From Notospermus geniculatus (taxonomy: Eukaryota > Nemertea > Pilidiophora > Heteronemertea > Lineidae), in NCBI GenBank assembly GCA_002633025.1, contig NMRB01000224.1, positions 356,406 to 420,405 of the forward strand: a stretch of 64,000 nucleotides of DNA. The letters are read 5' to 3'. This document shows, one piece after another, positions 1-13,639 of this stretch (position 1 is its first letter; every line of letters starts with the position of its first letter). Below the pieces are notes generated by a model. That model was not told where the DNA came from and searched no databases. It saw only the letters and a list, made by a program, of their open reading frames with translations. The position numbers were made by a program, and so were the translations under genes.

Positions 1-101
1 GATTCAGAGGAGTAAGTTTTGTCATTGAAATCAACTCCTTTGTGAGAGACCCTCATGTTCCTCTTTGAATATATTGTGATGACTTCCATGTTATTTCTCA
101 G

Positions 102-1729
102 GTCTGTGATACTCTTTGTGCTAGAACCACAACCAACGAATATCTTCGACGTGAAGGAATTGGAGTACGGCATACAGAAGGTGAATCCGAATGTGCTGGT
201 TGTTTATACAACATTGTTAGAAGTTGAAGAAAAGGCAACATTGACAGAAGATAAGAAACTGATGTTGTAAGTAAAGCTTCATCTGTTTATGTTTCAATTC
301 CTGTGCAGATTTCATTGTTGCAACTTGATTTCATTGTTGCAATTGAACTTGATTTCATTGTTGCAACTTGGTTTCATTGTTGCAACTTGATTTCATTGTT
401 GCAACTTGATTTTGTCAATCACGGGAGATAACTGGAGCAGAGGAGAGGATACTGAGCTCATAATGTGATTTTCAATTGTTCTACCAAAAATTTATAAACA
501 AGCGAGGCACGTTTACTTAGACAGCCAAGGCAGATGTGTAATAAACCTACTGTAAACTGAACCCTTCTTTCAGGAATGGACAGGAAGTTGCCGTAGTATA
601 CTACAGAACGAGTTATACACCGGCCGATTTTCCTAGTGAAAAGGTAATTCCTTAAACTACTTGCCCTTGGGATACAGTTACAGGAGAGCTTAGGTTTGCC
701 ATGCACTAACAGGAATCGAATTCTTGCTGTGTATTCTCTGTTGTGGAAGAAGTTGGGTCTATGAAATGCAGAAGTTGGAGTGGCAGAAAATCAATGCTAC
801 TCTTGAACGAGATGCATGTTGGGGAAGATTTGAGATGACATTTTGACGATCTCTCAAGTAATCAAATTTCCTTGCCTATTCTTATTAGCTGGTTTACTGC
901 AATGTTAATGTTTCAGGAATGGAGTGCAAAAACAAAAATGGAGAGATCAAAAGCTGTAAAATGTCCCTCCATCAATTACCAGTTGGCCGGGATGAAGAAA
1001 ATCCAACAGGTTCTCTGCAAGCCGGAAATGGTGGAGAAATTCATCGACGACCCTGATGCTGCTTCAGATCTCAGAGAAACATTTGCATACCAGTATTCAC
1101 TAAACGTAAGTCAGCATCATGCTCGGAGAGACGTGTGGCACTACCAGTAATTGGGATTTAGATAGGGATCTAACTCTGTTTTGTAGTCATGTTTTATGAT
1201 GGAAGCATTCTCTATGTCCACAGGGCACCAACGGGGACCAGGCAATACAGCTCGCCCTAGACAACCCCGAGAAGTATGTTCTAAAACCACAAAGGGAGGG
1301 CGGAGGGAACAATTTATACGGTGACGACATTCCAAAACTTGTTGCCGAGATCAAGGACACGGACGAGAGGGACAACTACATTTTGATGGAACTGGTGAAA
1401 CCGACAGCACATCACAACTACATCATGAGGGACAACAAACTGGTACATTCCGGCAATGTCGAAAGCGAGTTCGGTGTCTATGGAGTTCTGATAAGGTAAG
1501 TTTACAGGTGTGAGGATTGCTCGTCTTTTAATTGGATGAGGCTATTTCCGACCACGTGATTCATGCAGTTTCTAAGATCCTGAGAAATTTTCTCTACTTT
1601 TTCAGTTCTGGTGATAGAATAGTCAAGAACAGCACCGTCGGCCATCTTTTACGGACAAAACCACAACATGCTGTTGAAGGAGGGGTTCAAAGTGGGTCTG
1701 GTGGGGTTGACTCCCCTTTTCTAGTCTAA
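102..1729 (+). CDS. GSS: Glutathione synthetase, C-terminal part (5' end outside window)
   Basis: Catalyses the ATP-dependent joining of gamma-glutamylcysteine and glycine, the last step of cytosolic glutathione synthesis. Five exons fit in frame: 102-266, 574-643, 917-1105, 1224-1495 and 1606-1729, each with AG/GT borders and matching phase, ending in TAA at 1727-1729. About 272 residues are present, against roughly 474 in the human enzyme, so the N-terminal half lies left of the window. Visible family marks are NIFDVKELE, KCPSINYQLAGMKKIQQ, the glycine-rich ATP-grasp loop KPQREGGGNNLYG, GVYGVLIR, and the C-terminal HLLRTKPQHAVEGGV block ending DSPFLV. Identity rests on the near colinear match to animal GSS. 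The intron after the first exon carries a minisatellite (about 308-415). Confidence 0.95.
308..415. repeat. Minisatellite in GSS intron
   Basis: About five to six tandem copies of a 19-20 base unit of the form TTGATTTCATTGTTGCAAC, one of them expanded by a few bases. It lies wholly in the intron between 266 and 574. Confidence 0.85.
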
Positions 1730-2640
1730 GATCACAGAAGTCTTGATCCTTCGTTACCAGTAATTCTTGATCACAATGGCATTTATTTCTATCAAAGTGG
1801 TGTCTGTGGGGAGAGGGGGTCCAATGCTATGGATGGTTTCATTTCTTCCTTACAATAAGTGGATGTTCACGGTGTCTGTGTTTTGGAGACGGTCAGATTT
1901 GAGGGCACATAACCTCACTGTTTAAGTACACATATTTCTAAGCTTTGCTTGGCCATAACAAGAAGTTATTGATCAAATACCGTACAGAATGATTGTTCAC
2001 CAAAATCACACAGAGGGCTGGCAGTTGTGAGTAACAACAACACTTGAACAGTTTACAGTCAACCTCAAATATCTGTGGTTGCAAATTTTCCAATTTTGTT
2101 CATCTACAAATCCATTTTGTAGGCAATTTTCTCCTGTCAGTTTGTTGGTACAGTCGGTCACAAATTGCAGAAGACTGAAGAGGCGTGCTATGTTATTGTG
2201 CCAAATTCCATGCAAACGTTGCATGTTTGATAAGTCTTAACCTTATTCAGCTGCCCTGTTGTGACTCTAGCTGTTGTCTTCTTGCCTCATAGGGCTTTAA
2301 TTTACATTTAGTCGTATTACCAGAAGTATTATCCCACAATAGAAATGTTTTATTGTAATATTTTTAGCATGCACATTTGTAAATGCTTGACAGCTTACCT
2401 AATTTGGTATTCCTTAAGTGTACACTTGGCAGACAACCTCATTATTAAGGGGCCAGTTTTATGGTTTGAGCCAGTAACCGTATCTTTATTTTGAAGAGAT
2501 TCTCAACCGTTTTTAATTCAATAACCACTACTGCCCTAGAAGGCTGTAACAGTCAGTTCAGCTGTCGCAGGTGACATGTTGGCAACAGACACTCTGTATC
2601 ACTCTATTGAATCTTCAATAAACCAATACAATACAGAATG
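1730..2640 (+). other. GSS 3' UTR with AATAAA
   Basis: Non-coding stretch after the GSS stop. A canonical AATAAA at 2617-2622 is the best poly(A) signal, so the transcript probably ends near 2640. No conserved reading frame is seen. Confidence 0.5.
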
Positions 2641-2825
2641 TTGTGACACACACGTGTGATTGCACAGGCCGTGATGGTATCTTAAAGTCCGAAGCATCAC
2701 ATGTTGAAACCAGATATGTATGTATCAAGATGTGTTACATGTACATGTACATGGTGGATTCAGAGGTTGAAATTAAAGTTCTCAAATGATAAATTTCTGA
2801 GTTTCTTTTGTTTGCATTTTGATCT

Positions 2826-2944
2826 GGGCCAACCGCACAGAAAATCCAATAGTGCTTTCGGTGCCAAGTGTTGGTTTAGTTAATGGGAAAATGTGTTATA
2901 ACTAGGCCCCGGTAGCACTATCGGACTTCCTGTGCGGTCGGCCC
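2826..2944. repeat. Palindromic hairpin element between GSS and DPM1
   Basis: Left arm 2826-2861 (starts GGGCCAACCGCACAG) pairs with right arm 2909-2944 (ends CTGTGCGGTCGGCCC) around a roughly 47-base spacer, with a few mismatches. It looks like a small non-autonomous foldback/MITE remnant. The rest of 2641-3578 shows no gene. Confidence 0.6.
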
Positions 2945-3578
2945 TGGAGTGTAGTCCAGGAGGCGACGAGAGATAACCTCTCATCAGTGATGCGAGCTGT
3001 CGCCATGATCTGATGAAGAATAGATCATGCCAAGGCCCAAGGAAAGAAGACAGCCATGTGAACAAGGTGCCTGTCAGAAAATCTCTACCACGCAAAGACT
3101 GGACGCTGATAAGAATAGGACCGATAACCAACACATATCCAGTGGAGGACTTTCCTCGTCTACAGAACTAGCACAGGAGTCCCATCATTGAAGTGAACAG
3201 ACATTGATTTGAGAGCGGAGCAACAAATATGGCATTATAGTAGGCTTTACAGACGCTACTGAGGGAAAAAACGTATAGTAGGAGGAAACCAGAGAATGAC
3301 ATAAGAAAAACATGAACTCGGGGAATGTGTCCAACATATGAAAATCTTAATGATCAAGATATGAAAATAAGTCACTCAATGGTTTGTGTACAGTGATTTT
3401 AATTTCTCTTCGTCAGTGACCCAATACATAGGTAAGTATACATCCGTCAATAATAAATATGAGAAAAATGCACCAGTTTAACCTCTGCTGGTAAAAGCAG
3501 AGAACAAGCACAGAACAAGTCATGAGGAGACACGGCTGCAGACGTCATGATGTGGTCGATCTATACTTCATCTTCATA

Positions 3579-7125
<3,547 letters not shown>

Positions 7126-8229
7126 TTATGAGAGTTTGTTACAATCCATTTTGTCTGGCCAGGAAAAATTATACTGTTTCAGCACCGGCAGACAGCCAGC
7201 TTTAGACCGTTCACACAGTTGCCTGCTCGGCCTTCGCACCCGGCCATTTCGGCACTCGGGAACGTATAAACCACACAAGAACTCCTTGAGTTCAGCAGCA
7301 CAGTTAATTTCAATGAGAGGCCAGAATTGGTGCACCTCACTTGCCGCCTCCTCTTGTGTTTCGTGCCCAAGACGATTTGGGAACTGTGTAAATCTATAGC
7401 CGATATCCCGACACATCGGGACGCGGATCCGCTGACAGTTGCGTCCGACTTTCTTGTCCTCCTTGCCGTATTTCTTACACTTGAACCTCCAGCGCAATCC
7501 GAATCGTTTCATAAGAGGGGCACAACCCTTCCTCGCCCGCTTACACATGGACCGAGATGGTTTCTTTACCTTGTCATTCTCACATCGCGGTACGTACACA
7601 CTGCAAAGAAATTCCCTCAGCTCGGTGGAACACCCAAATTGAATGATGGGCAGGAATTCGTTCAGTTTGAAACCAGCCTCGTTCTGCGTCTTATGTCCGA
7701 ACGCGTTCGGCATCTTGGTGTAATCAAAACTGACACTGCGACAAGCAGGCAGCGTCACCGGTTCGCACTTACCCGGCGTCTGAACAGCCTTGTCAATTCC
7801 TGGACCGTAGTCGGTGAATTTGGCGCACTCAAAGGGCCAACGAAATCCAAACTTGTTCATCAAGCCTTCACATCCATTTTTCGACATTTCGCACAGCGTT
7901 CGACTGGGTTTCACCACTTTCCCCGCCTCACACCGTGGTGCGTATACACTGCAAAGAAATTTCCTCAGGTGCGGCGAGCACCCAATCTTAACGAGCGGGA
8001 AAAACTGCGTTATGTCCAATCCTGCCTCATACTGTGACGAATTTTCGTTGAAATTTGGAAATTTTGTGTGATGGTATCCCAGTGTTCTGCACAGGGGAAT
8101 TGTAACCCTTTGACATCCCTTTCCCGTGGTTCGATTCTTACGACGCTTCGCCTCCAACAAAGGAAGGTCCCAGAGACAAATTATCAGCAAGGCAGCGTAT
8201 AAACTTCGTACCATTCTGATTCGCAACAT
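7126..8229 (-). CDS. Secreted protein with three tandem Frizzled-type CRD domains
   Basis: Single-exon open frame of 367 residues, with a hydrophobic signal peptide at residues about 8-27 ending LLEAK. Three similar Frizzled cysteine-rich domains follow at about residues 39-133, 153-250 and 266-364. Each shows the CRD frame C..V..P.CR..., a FPN/MPN turn, F.P.....C....L.+FLC..Y.P.C and GC..... before a final C. No netrin-like domain, membrane helix or GPI signal follows, so it is not a normal sFRP or receptor. Such domains bind Wnt-type lipids and ligands; a Wnt-modulator role is inference. All three repeats have only eight cysteines (see findings). The spacers are very basic. A TATA-like motif only about 25 bases upstream of the first ATG suggests translation may start at the second Met (8212-8214, MVRSLYAALL). 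Confidence 0.85.
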   Translation of the reverse strand: MLRIRMVRSLYAALLIICLWDLPLLEAKRRKNRTTGKGCQRVTIPLCRTLGYHHTKFPNFNENSSQYEAGLDITQFFPLVKIGCSPHLRKFLCSVYAPRCEAGKVVKPSRTLCEMSKNGCEGLMNKFGFRWPFECAKFTDYGPGIDKAVQTPGKCEPVTLPACRSVSFDYTKMPNAFGHKTQNEAGFKLNEFLPIIQFGCSTELREFLCSVYVPRCENDKVKKPSRSMCKRARKGCAPLMKRFGLRWRFKCKKYGKEDKKVGRNCQRIRVPMCRDIGYRFTQFPNRLGHETQEEAASEVHQFWPLIEINCAAELKEFLCGLYVPECRNGRVRRPSRQLCERSKAGCLPVLKQYNFSWPDKMDCNKLS

Positions 8230-8237
8230 CGCTGACG

Positions 8238-8332
8238 CCTTGAATCCACAGTTATATAATCCTTGAAAACCTCATCGGTCCTTTCATATGACGTAACAAA
8301 TCCTTGAAACGAATTTCGTCCACTCCTTGAAA
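8238..8332 (-). promoter_or_regulatory. TATA motif and repeated CCTTGAA boxes upstream of triple-CRD gene
   Basis: On the minus strand TATATAA lies at about 8252-8258. The plus-strand word CCTTGAA occurs four times close together (8238, 8261, 8302 and 8325 as first bases), read as TTCAAGG toward the gene. TCAAGG is the core of an NR5A/ERR-type nuclear receptor half-site; the functional link is only inference. Confidence 0.4.
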
Positions 8333-10883
8333 CTTTCGTCACCTTTACACTCCCAATGTCCAAACTTGATGAGGATTGTCACTTACTTCGCTGTTGTAGT
8401 ATCAGTTGCAGAATCTCGTCTGCTACTTGTAAAATGTTGTTTGTTTATAAAAAGCTTTACCTACAAGCTATTGCTGTTCCACTCTACCGGAAATGACGAA
8501 AAAGCCATCATCTTCGTATTCTAGAACTGCAAACGAAAAAAGTTTCCAAATTTTAGACTTGTATTTCGGATGGGTGTAAAGCAAACGAATGTAAGCAACA
8601 TCGAGTGAGGTCCTGAGTTGGCTTTATGATGCTATAACGTCGCTCCAACAACCGACGGGGCATAAATAGAATGAGTAATGACACACTAACGAGGCTTGTT
8701 CATCAGGTCTGAGAAGCTTCCTGAAAACTGAGCAGATGGTTAACTTATCTAGGAACTATTAATCCTTGTCATTGCAGGTATTCCTGCCAGAAACTGACAG
8801 CGTCATGACCAATTGCTAGGTAGAGTTCTAACTTGTTTTAGCTTAGCTTGCTTATGTACGACTCTGCCGTAGAACACGAGTAAATGAGAGGGGTACAGGC
8901 AACAGACGTTCTCACATCATAAGTGAGTGATTGCTGTACCTTTTGGTTAACCCTTCTGTCAAATCGTAGGCCTATCCAAAACAATGCTCAGCTAACTAAG
9001 ATTTTGACCACACTAAGTCTTGATTCGAAACGGTAATAACGTTTTCTTCGTCTGGGTTCTGATGGAATCACAACTTCGACCGTGTTTCCACGAGGCGTTT
9101 GAGGGCGCGGATTCGGAGGCGGGCGCGGGTGGAAAAAATCGATCAACGTACATGTATTTCCCTTTAGCTAATTCACTCGCACCCGCGCCCGCCTCCTAAT
9201 CCGCGCCCGCAAACGCCTCGTGGAAACACGGTCTTATAGAGAAAGGCATAACAGCAATATTTCGGAAGGAACCGCTGGGTAAAATCAAGCTTCGAACTGA
9301 AATGCAAATGTGATATTTTCTGCTTTTTTTGCAATTTGAAAATTCTCGCCCTCAGGCCCGACCTACCTGCTCAAGCATATATCCGTCAGATCCACCAAAA
9401 TTGCATTCGCAAATGACGAATCCCAATTCAAACTGTCAATTCCACTTAATGATATGTCTATAATAAGGTTATCCAAATGTTTAATTTTCATAATCTCAAA
9501 CTATGTCACATGCCCATATCATATTAAACTATTGATAAGAAGTTAAATCATTGTCATTTTATAATTAAGCTAGGCCGATAATCGCGATGTTTTCTATGGT
9601 ATAAAGTTGATAACATCATGTTCTCATTAATCCTGATCTGCCCACGTGAAGCCATACGATTTCTACAGTGACCGAAGCTTAGAACTTCCGTCAATACGAT
9701 TCCTTGTATAACGTTACTGTTCGTTCTCTGGCATCCTGACGCCAGCGAGAGTCAGCAGAGGCGTCATCCCCTCCAGTAACTGCCCCCAACTGCCTCGATC
9801 ATGCTAGAATTCTCCGAAGACAAGAGGGCGAAGTACGGTACAGAGCGTCTCATGCAAAGGAAAGGCAGGCTCATCCGCAAAGGAGAGTAGGCTTACCCGG
9901 GGCTATAAAGCCCAGTGCTACCGGAGTCGGTGGTTTCTGACCATGTTCCGATGAAAATTTTCCCTACACCAGAACAGTTCTAAATTCTAAAGCTTGTTCA
10001 CCTCAGACCGCTTCCTCAAAATAACAACCGCTTCCTCAAAATAACAAATCATAACCATGCGCCTAAAACTGGTGAAATTACATTTTGGCTGATATTCAAA
10101 GAAAGTTTACTTTGGCAAGGGATAGAAAACAGAGCCTGGTCTGCGAGGCCAACGTCTGAGCGACAATTTGTCAGATTGAAGGTGAAGTTTGGCATTCTGC
10201 ACTTAAAATCTCTCCAGGCATTCAGAGAATCCTAAAGGTGAGTAACTGAAACTGTTTATGTTTCCGTCGCCTTTATTTACAACTTCCAAGTGGCCACCTT
10301 GCTCCAATAAACAACTCAAGTAACGTTTCTATATGCCTATACTACAGGGTGTACCGGAAGGCGTGACTTCAGATTTTAGCGCTTGACAAGACGGGTCATT
10401 GGAATTTTTCCGCCGATGAAATGATAAGGCCTAACGCCTGATCGATATGTGTCCGCTCCCTGTTTAACGTACGAAAGTCACGCCTCTTTCTTCATCCAGG
10501 ACCCGTGGTGCGCCATATCGCATGTAGCGGAGGCACCGAGAATCCCGCCACTTTTTACATTTCCCGCCTCGTAACTCAATGGCCTGGTCGTTGGTCACTA
10601 CCACTCACGCTGTACTAGCGAAGCGGTGCGCGGGGAAGAATCAGTCTACGCTTAGTTAGTGACTCCGTGCCTAGATGGCGCAGCTGTTCAATATGGCGTC
10701 ACCTGGATGGTTTTCAACTTTTGCTCGGCAACTTTCTGCCCGATTTCTTCGATTCAGATCTGGAAATCTCAAAACTCGCACCGGTGGCGTAAAGCGGGTA
10801 TAGTAATGATTCCTTTGATTTGTGGTTTATGCTCGATGTCTCAAACAAGACGGATATTATTGAACAATTGCAAACAAAACCAC
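8333..10883. other. Gene-poor spacer up to gap 1
   Basis: No gene recognised. It contains the foldback at 9078-9233 and an exact 20-base tandem duplication (unit CCGCTTCCTCAAAATAACAA at 10008-10027 and 10028-10047). At about 9898-9910 a TATAAAG lies in a GC-rich setting. Open frames reaching into the N block are artefacts of the gap. Confidence 0.5.
9078..9233. repeat. GC-rich foldback/MITE
   Basis: Inverted repeat with 54-base arms: left 9078-9131 (starts GACCGTGTTTCCACGAGGCG) and right 9180-9233 (its near-exact reverse complement) around a 48-base AT-richer spacer. Such structures are typical of non-autonomous DNA elements. Confidence 0.8.
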
Positions 10884-11429
10884 NNNNNNNNNNNNNNNNN
10901 NNNNNNNNNNNNNNNNNNNNNNNNNNNNNNNNNNNNNNNNNNNNNNNNNNNNNNNNNNNNNNNNNNNNNNNNNNNNNNNNNNNNNNNNNNNNNNNNNNNN
11001 NNNNNNNNNNNNNNNNNNNNNNNNNNNNNNNNNNNNNNNNNNNNNNNNNNNNNNNNNNNNNNNNNNNNNNNNNNNNNNNNNNNNNNNNNNNNNNNNNNNN
11101 NNNNNNNNNNNNNNNNNNNNNNNNNNNNNNNNNNNNNNNNNNNNNNNNNNNNNNNNNNNNNNNNNNNNNNNNNNNNNNNNNNNNNNNNNNNNNNNNNNNN
11201 NNNNNNNNNNNNNNNNNNNNNNNNNNNNNNNNNNNNNNNNNNNNNNNNNNNNNNNNNNNNNNNNNNNNNNNNNNNNNNNNNNNNNNNNNNNNNNNNNNNN
11301 NNNNNNNNNNNNNNNNNNNNNNNNNNNNNNNNNNNNNNNNNNNNNNNNNNNNNNNNNNNNNNNNNNNNNNNNNNNNNNNNNNNNNNNNNNNNNNNNNNNN
11401 NNNNNNNNNNNNNNNNNNNNNNNNNNNNN
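10884..11429. other. Assembly gap (546 N)
   Basis: Unknown bases. The first known base to the right (11430) is exactly the first base of the B repeat of the adjacent retrotransposon, so the gap probably hides repeat sequence. Confidence 0.95.
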
Positions 11430-11538
11430 GTCTTGCCTCCATCCGTTGCTATTACTATTCTACAACAAATGACAAATAACCACACTCCATTTTATATAAA
11501 ATAGGGTGCCAGCAGTTTATTGCCCCCGACCCTTTCTG
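11430..11538 (-). repeat. Split direct repeat B2
   Basis: 109 bases matching 12285-12393 by eye. It starts at the gap edge (GTCTTGCCTCC) and contains, on the minus strand, an AATAAA that could serve as a poly(A) signal. Confidence 0.85.
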
Positions 11539-12045
11539 GGGGAAGCCCGCACATGTATACAGCTACAACATAGCTCCCGACCCGCTCGTTGGGCCAAACA
11601 GCTGAATTCCATAGATAACATATTATTCTGTGGTTTTTTACATTGTATTCACACGCAAAATACTGTACCGCTACAACAGAATGGTTGCGTTACTCGCCTT
11701 TCATTATACATTTCTGCTCAGCTTGACTGGCACGCTTGATTTTTTACATGCCAGAGTATTACCGCTCTACATCCAGTAGACCTGTCGCATCAACCGAGTA
11801 AAACCAGGAATGCTGCCAGCCGGATACCCAACCCTACTCCTTATATTTTTTCTATTTATCTTTTATTAGGAGGGGGAGGTACGATTTCCCATGCACGTGC
11901 AGCGGAGTGTTGTCTCACTCCCCAGCAAACCCGGAGATGCGCTCACAATTAATAGATCTATTTGCACATTAGATTGTTCCAAATAAATTTGACAAAAAAC
12001 CTTACAATGTGATTCCAACCAATGTAATTCTAAATCTTTACTTGC
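11539..12045 (-). other. Non-repeated 507-base segment between A2 and B2
   Basis: Not shared with the other end of the element. On the minus strand it has AATAAA near 11868, with no convincing coding content. It could be an extended 3' region or a remnant of a second, rearranged copy. Confidence 0.4.
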
Positions 12046-12284
12046 AAAAATTTTGTTGTTGCCGCTGTGACTGCTGCTGAAGAATGGTACCACAAGCCAC
12101 ACCCCTGGCTTACCCTGACGCGCACTTCGCGCCATTCGCGCCCATAGGCCAGAACAACTCATGACGTCAGAACCACTCATGACGTCATTCCCGTGACAAC
12201 GCCCCGCCCACAAGGCAACTAGGCAACTATTTGCCGCCAAGACAAAGGTTTCCCACTCCACTCCGTGCCGTGGGGAAACCCCAA
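12046..12284 (-). repeat. Split direct repeat A2
   Basis: Matches A1 (about 17270-17507). It contains two TGACGTCA CRE-like palindromes separated by a few bases, and a GCGCGCACTTCGCGCCATTC stretch resembling E2F sites. Both are plausible parts of an internal promoter, which is inference. Confidence 0.85.
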
Positions 12285-12393
12285 GTCTTGCCTCCATCCG
12301 TTGCTATTACTATTCTACAACAAATGACAAATAACCACACTCCATTTTATATAAAATAGGGTGCCAGCAGTTTATTGCCCCCGACCCTTTCTG
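12285..12393 (-). repeat. Split direct repeat B1
   Basis: Matches B2 (11430-11538) and abuts A2 without a spacer, the junction expected from the circular intermediate of Ngaro-like elements. Confidence 0.85.
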
Positions 12394-12600
12394 CTGCCCC
12401 AAAGGATATGGTGCGTAATATAACATGTCTAAAAAGAACTTTACTTGGTGAGAACACTGGGCCTATTATTCACTTGGCCAATAACTACGAAATACAAGTG
12501 ACCGAACAGTATATACACAACGTGCAAACATGAATTGAATTACAAAATTTAACTGTTGACCAGTCTACTTTGCCGTGTTTGAACAAACCGCAGCTCAGTT

Positions 12601-13598
12601 CTACAGCCCCAAAGCTTTTGACACTTCCAACCGCTGCTCCAAACTCTCCTCTATGTACATATTCTTGGAGGTTTCTGTCCTCCACCTCCCATGCCGCTGT
12701 AACAGCCTTCCTGGCACACAAGCTTTAGCTGCTGCGGTGGCTCCACCAGCCCGGAAAGAGTGCAACCCCAGCTTTACCCCCTTCTTCATGAACTTTTGTA
12801 CCAGAGGGATGACTGCCTCCTTCATTGCTGAGTAGCTGACAGGTTTGTTAGTCCCGACTAACCGTTTTCCCGCCTTGGTGGCACTAATCTGCCTGAACAC
12901 AAACTGCTCCCCCTGGTCAACAGCATTCATATCTACACCAGCCAAACACAAATACTTTTTAATCCAGAAATACGGGCAGGAAACATTCCCCGTTTTGGCA
13001 ATATCTACATGATTTCCTTGCCGAAACTGATCCGTTTTACTCTGGCTAAGAACAATAGTAACAAATGAATCATGTATCAAAATATCTTTAGCTTTCAAGT
13101 GGCGCAACTCATCCGCCCTGAGAAACCCTGCAAAAGCTAGAACTGCCATAACCACCGATCTTACTACTGCTAGATCAGAGCTTTCTGCATTCTCCGCACA
13201 TAACTTATGCAGCGCCTCTGACGGCACTGGATCCATTGGCTTCCTGGGCCTAGACAGCTGCCTTCTGGCAGCCTCATACGCATTCCTGACACTTGAAAAC
13301 TCTGTTGGTGACTTCAAATCTGCACAATCGTGAAACCATTTCAAAGCGTAAAAAGCGGCGTCCACCGCTGCAACACCACGAGAAACCTTGGTAAGGTGCA
13401 ATATATACAGACTAAAGTCCATTGGCCTAGTTGGCCAAATTTGCAATCCATGGTCCTTTGCGAAAGAGTTCCACCTATTAAATGCCCCAGTGTAACGTCT
13501 CACGGTGCCATCCGCTCTTGATCTGGCGAGTAATTCGGGTAGCTGCTGTTGTAACTCTCTCAAGTACCGGCTTCCACCGCCTTCACCTCCACTTAGAC
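12601..13598 (-). CDS. Tyrosine recombinase (integrase) of the Ngaro-like element
   Basis: Integrates the circular DNA copy of the element by site-specific recombination. The frame is open from 13635 to a TAG at 12601-12603, about 320 residues from LRELQQQLPEL on. Catalytic marks are the first Arg in AFAGFLRADELRHL, the HxxR box LHSFRAGGATAA, HGRW, and the nucleophile Tyr in SKNMYIEESLEQRL. No ATG opens the frame. A strong 3' splice site on the minus strand (pyrimidine tract then CAG at 13599-13601) suggests the protein is made from a spliced message, joined at 13598. The RT frame stops at 13640 in another phase, so simple readthrough would not produce it. Confidence 0.85.
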
Positions 13599-13639
13599 CT
13601 GGAAGAAATTGGAAAGCTTGATTAAAGCGTGTTCTCTAA

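Noticed and set aside
308-415. CRISPR-like array
   Set aside because: Tandem units have no unique spacers; it is an intronic minisatellite in an animal genome.
7327-8037. 236-codon plus-strand frame opposite the Frizzled-domain gene
   Set aside because: Antisense shadow of the triple-CRD coding sequence; no family resemblance of its own.
9880-9960. Possible small-RNA gene around a TATAAAG motif
   Set aside because: No recognisable snRNA, tRNA box A/B or fold; only a TATA-like word.
10659-11504. Long frames spanning gap 1 on both strands
   Set aside because: They consist mostly of unknown bases, so their openness has no meaning.
11866-12297. 143-codon minus-strand frame in repeat A2
   Set aside because: Lies in the terminal repeat and non-coding tail of the retrotransposon, starts without ATG and has no domain.
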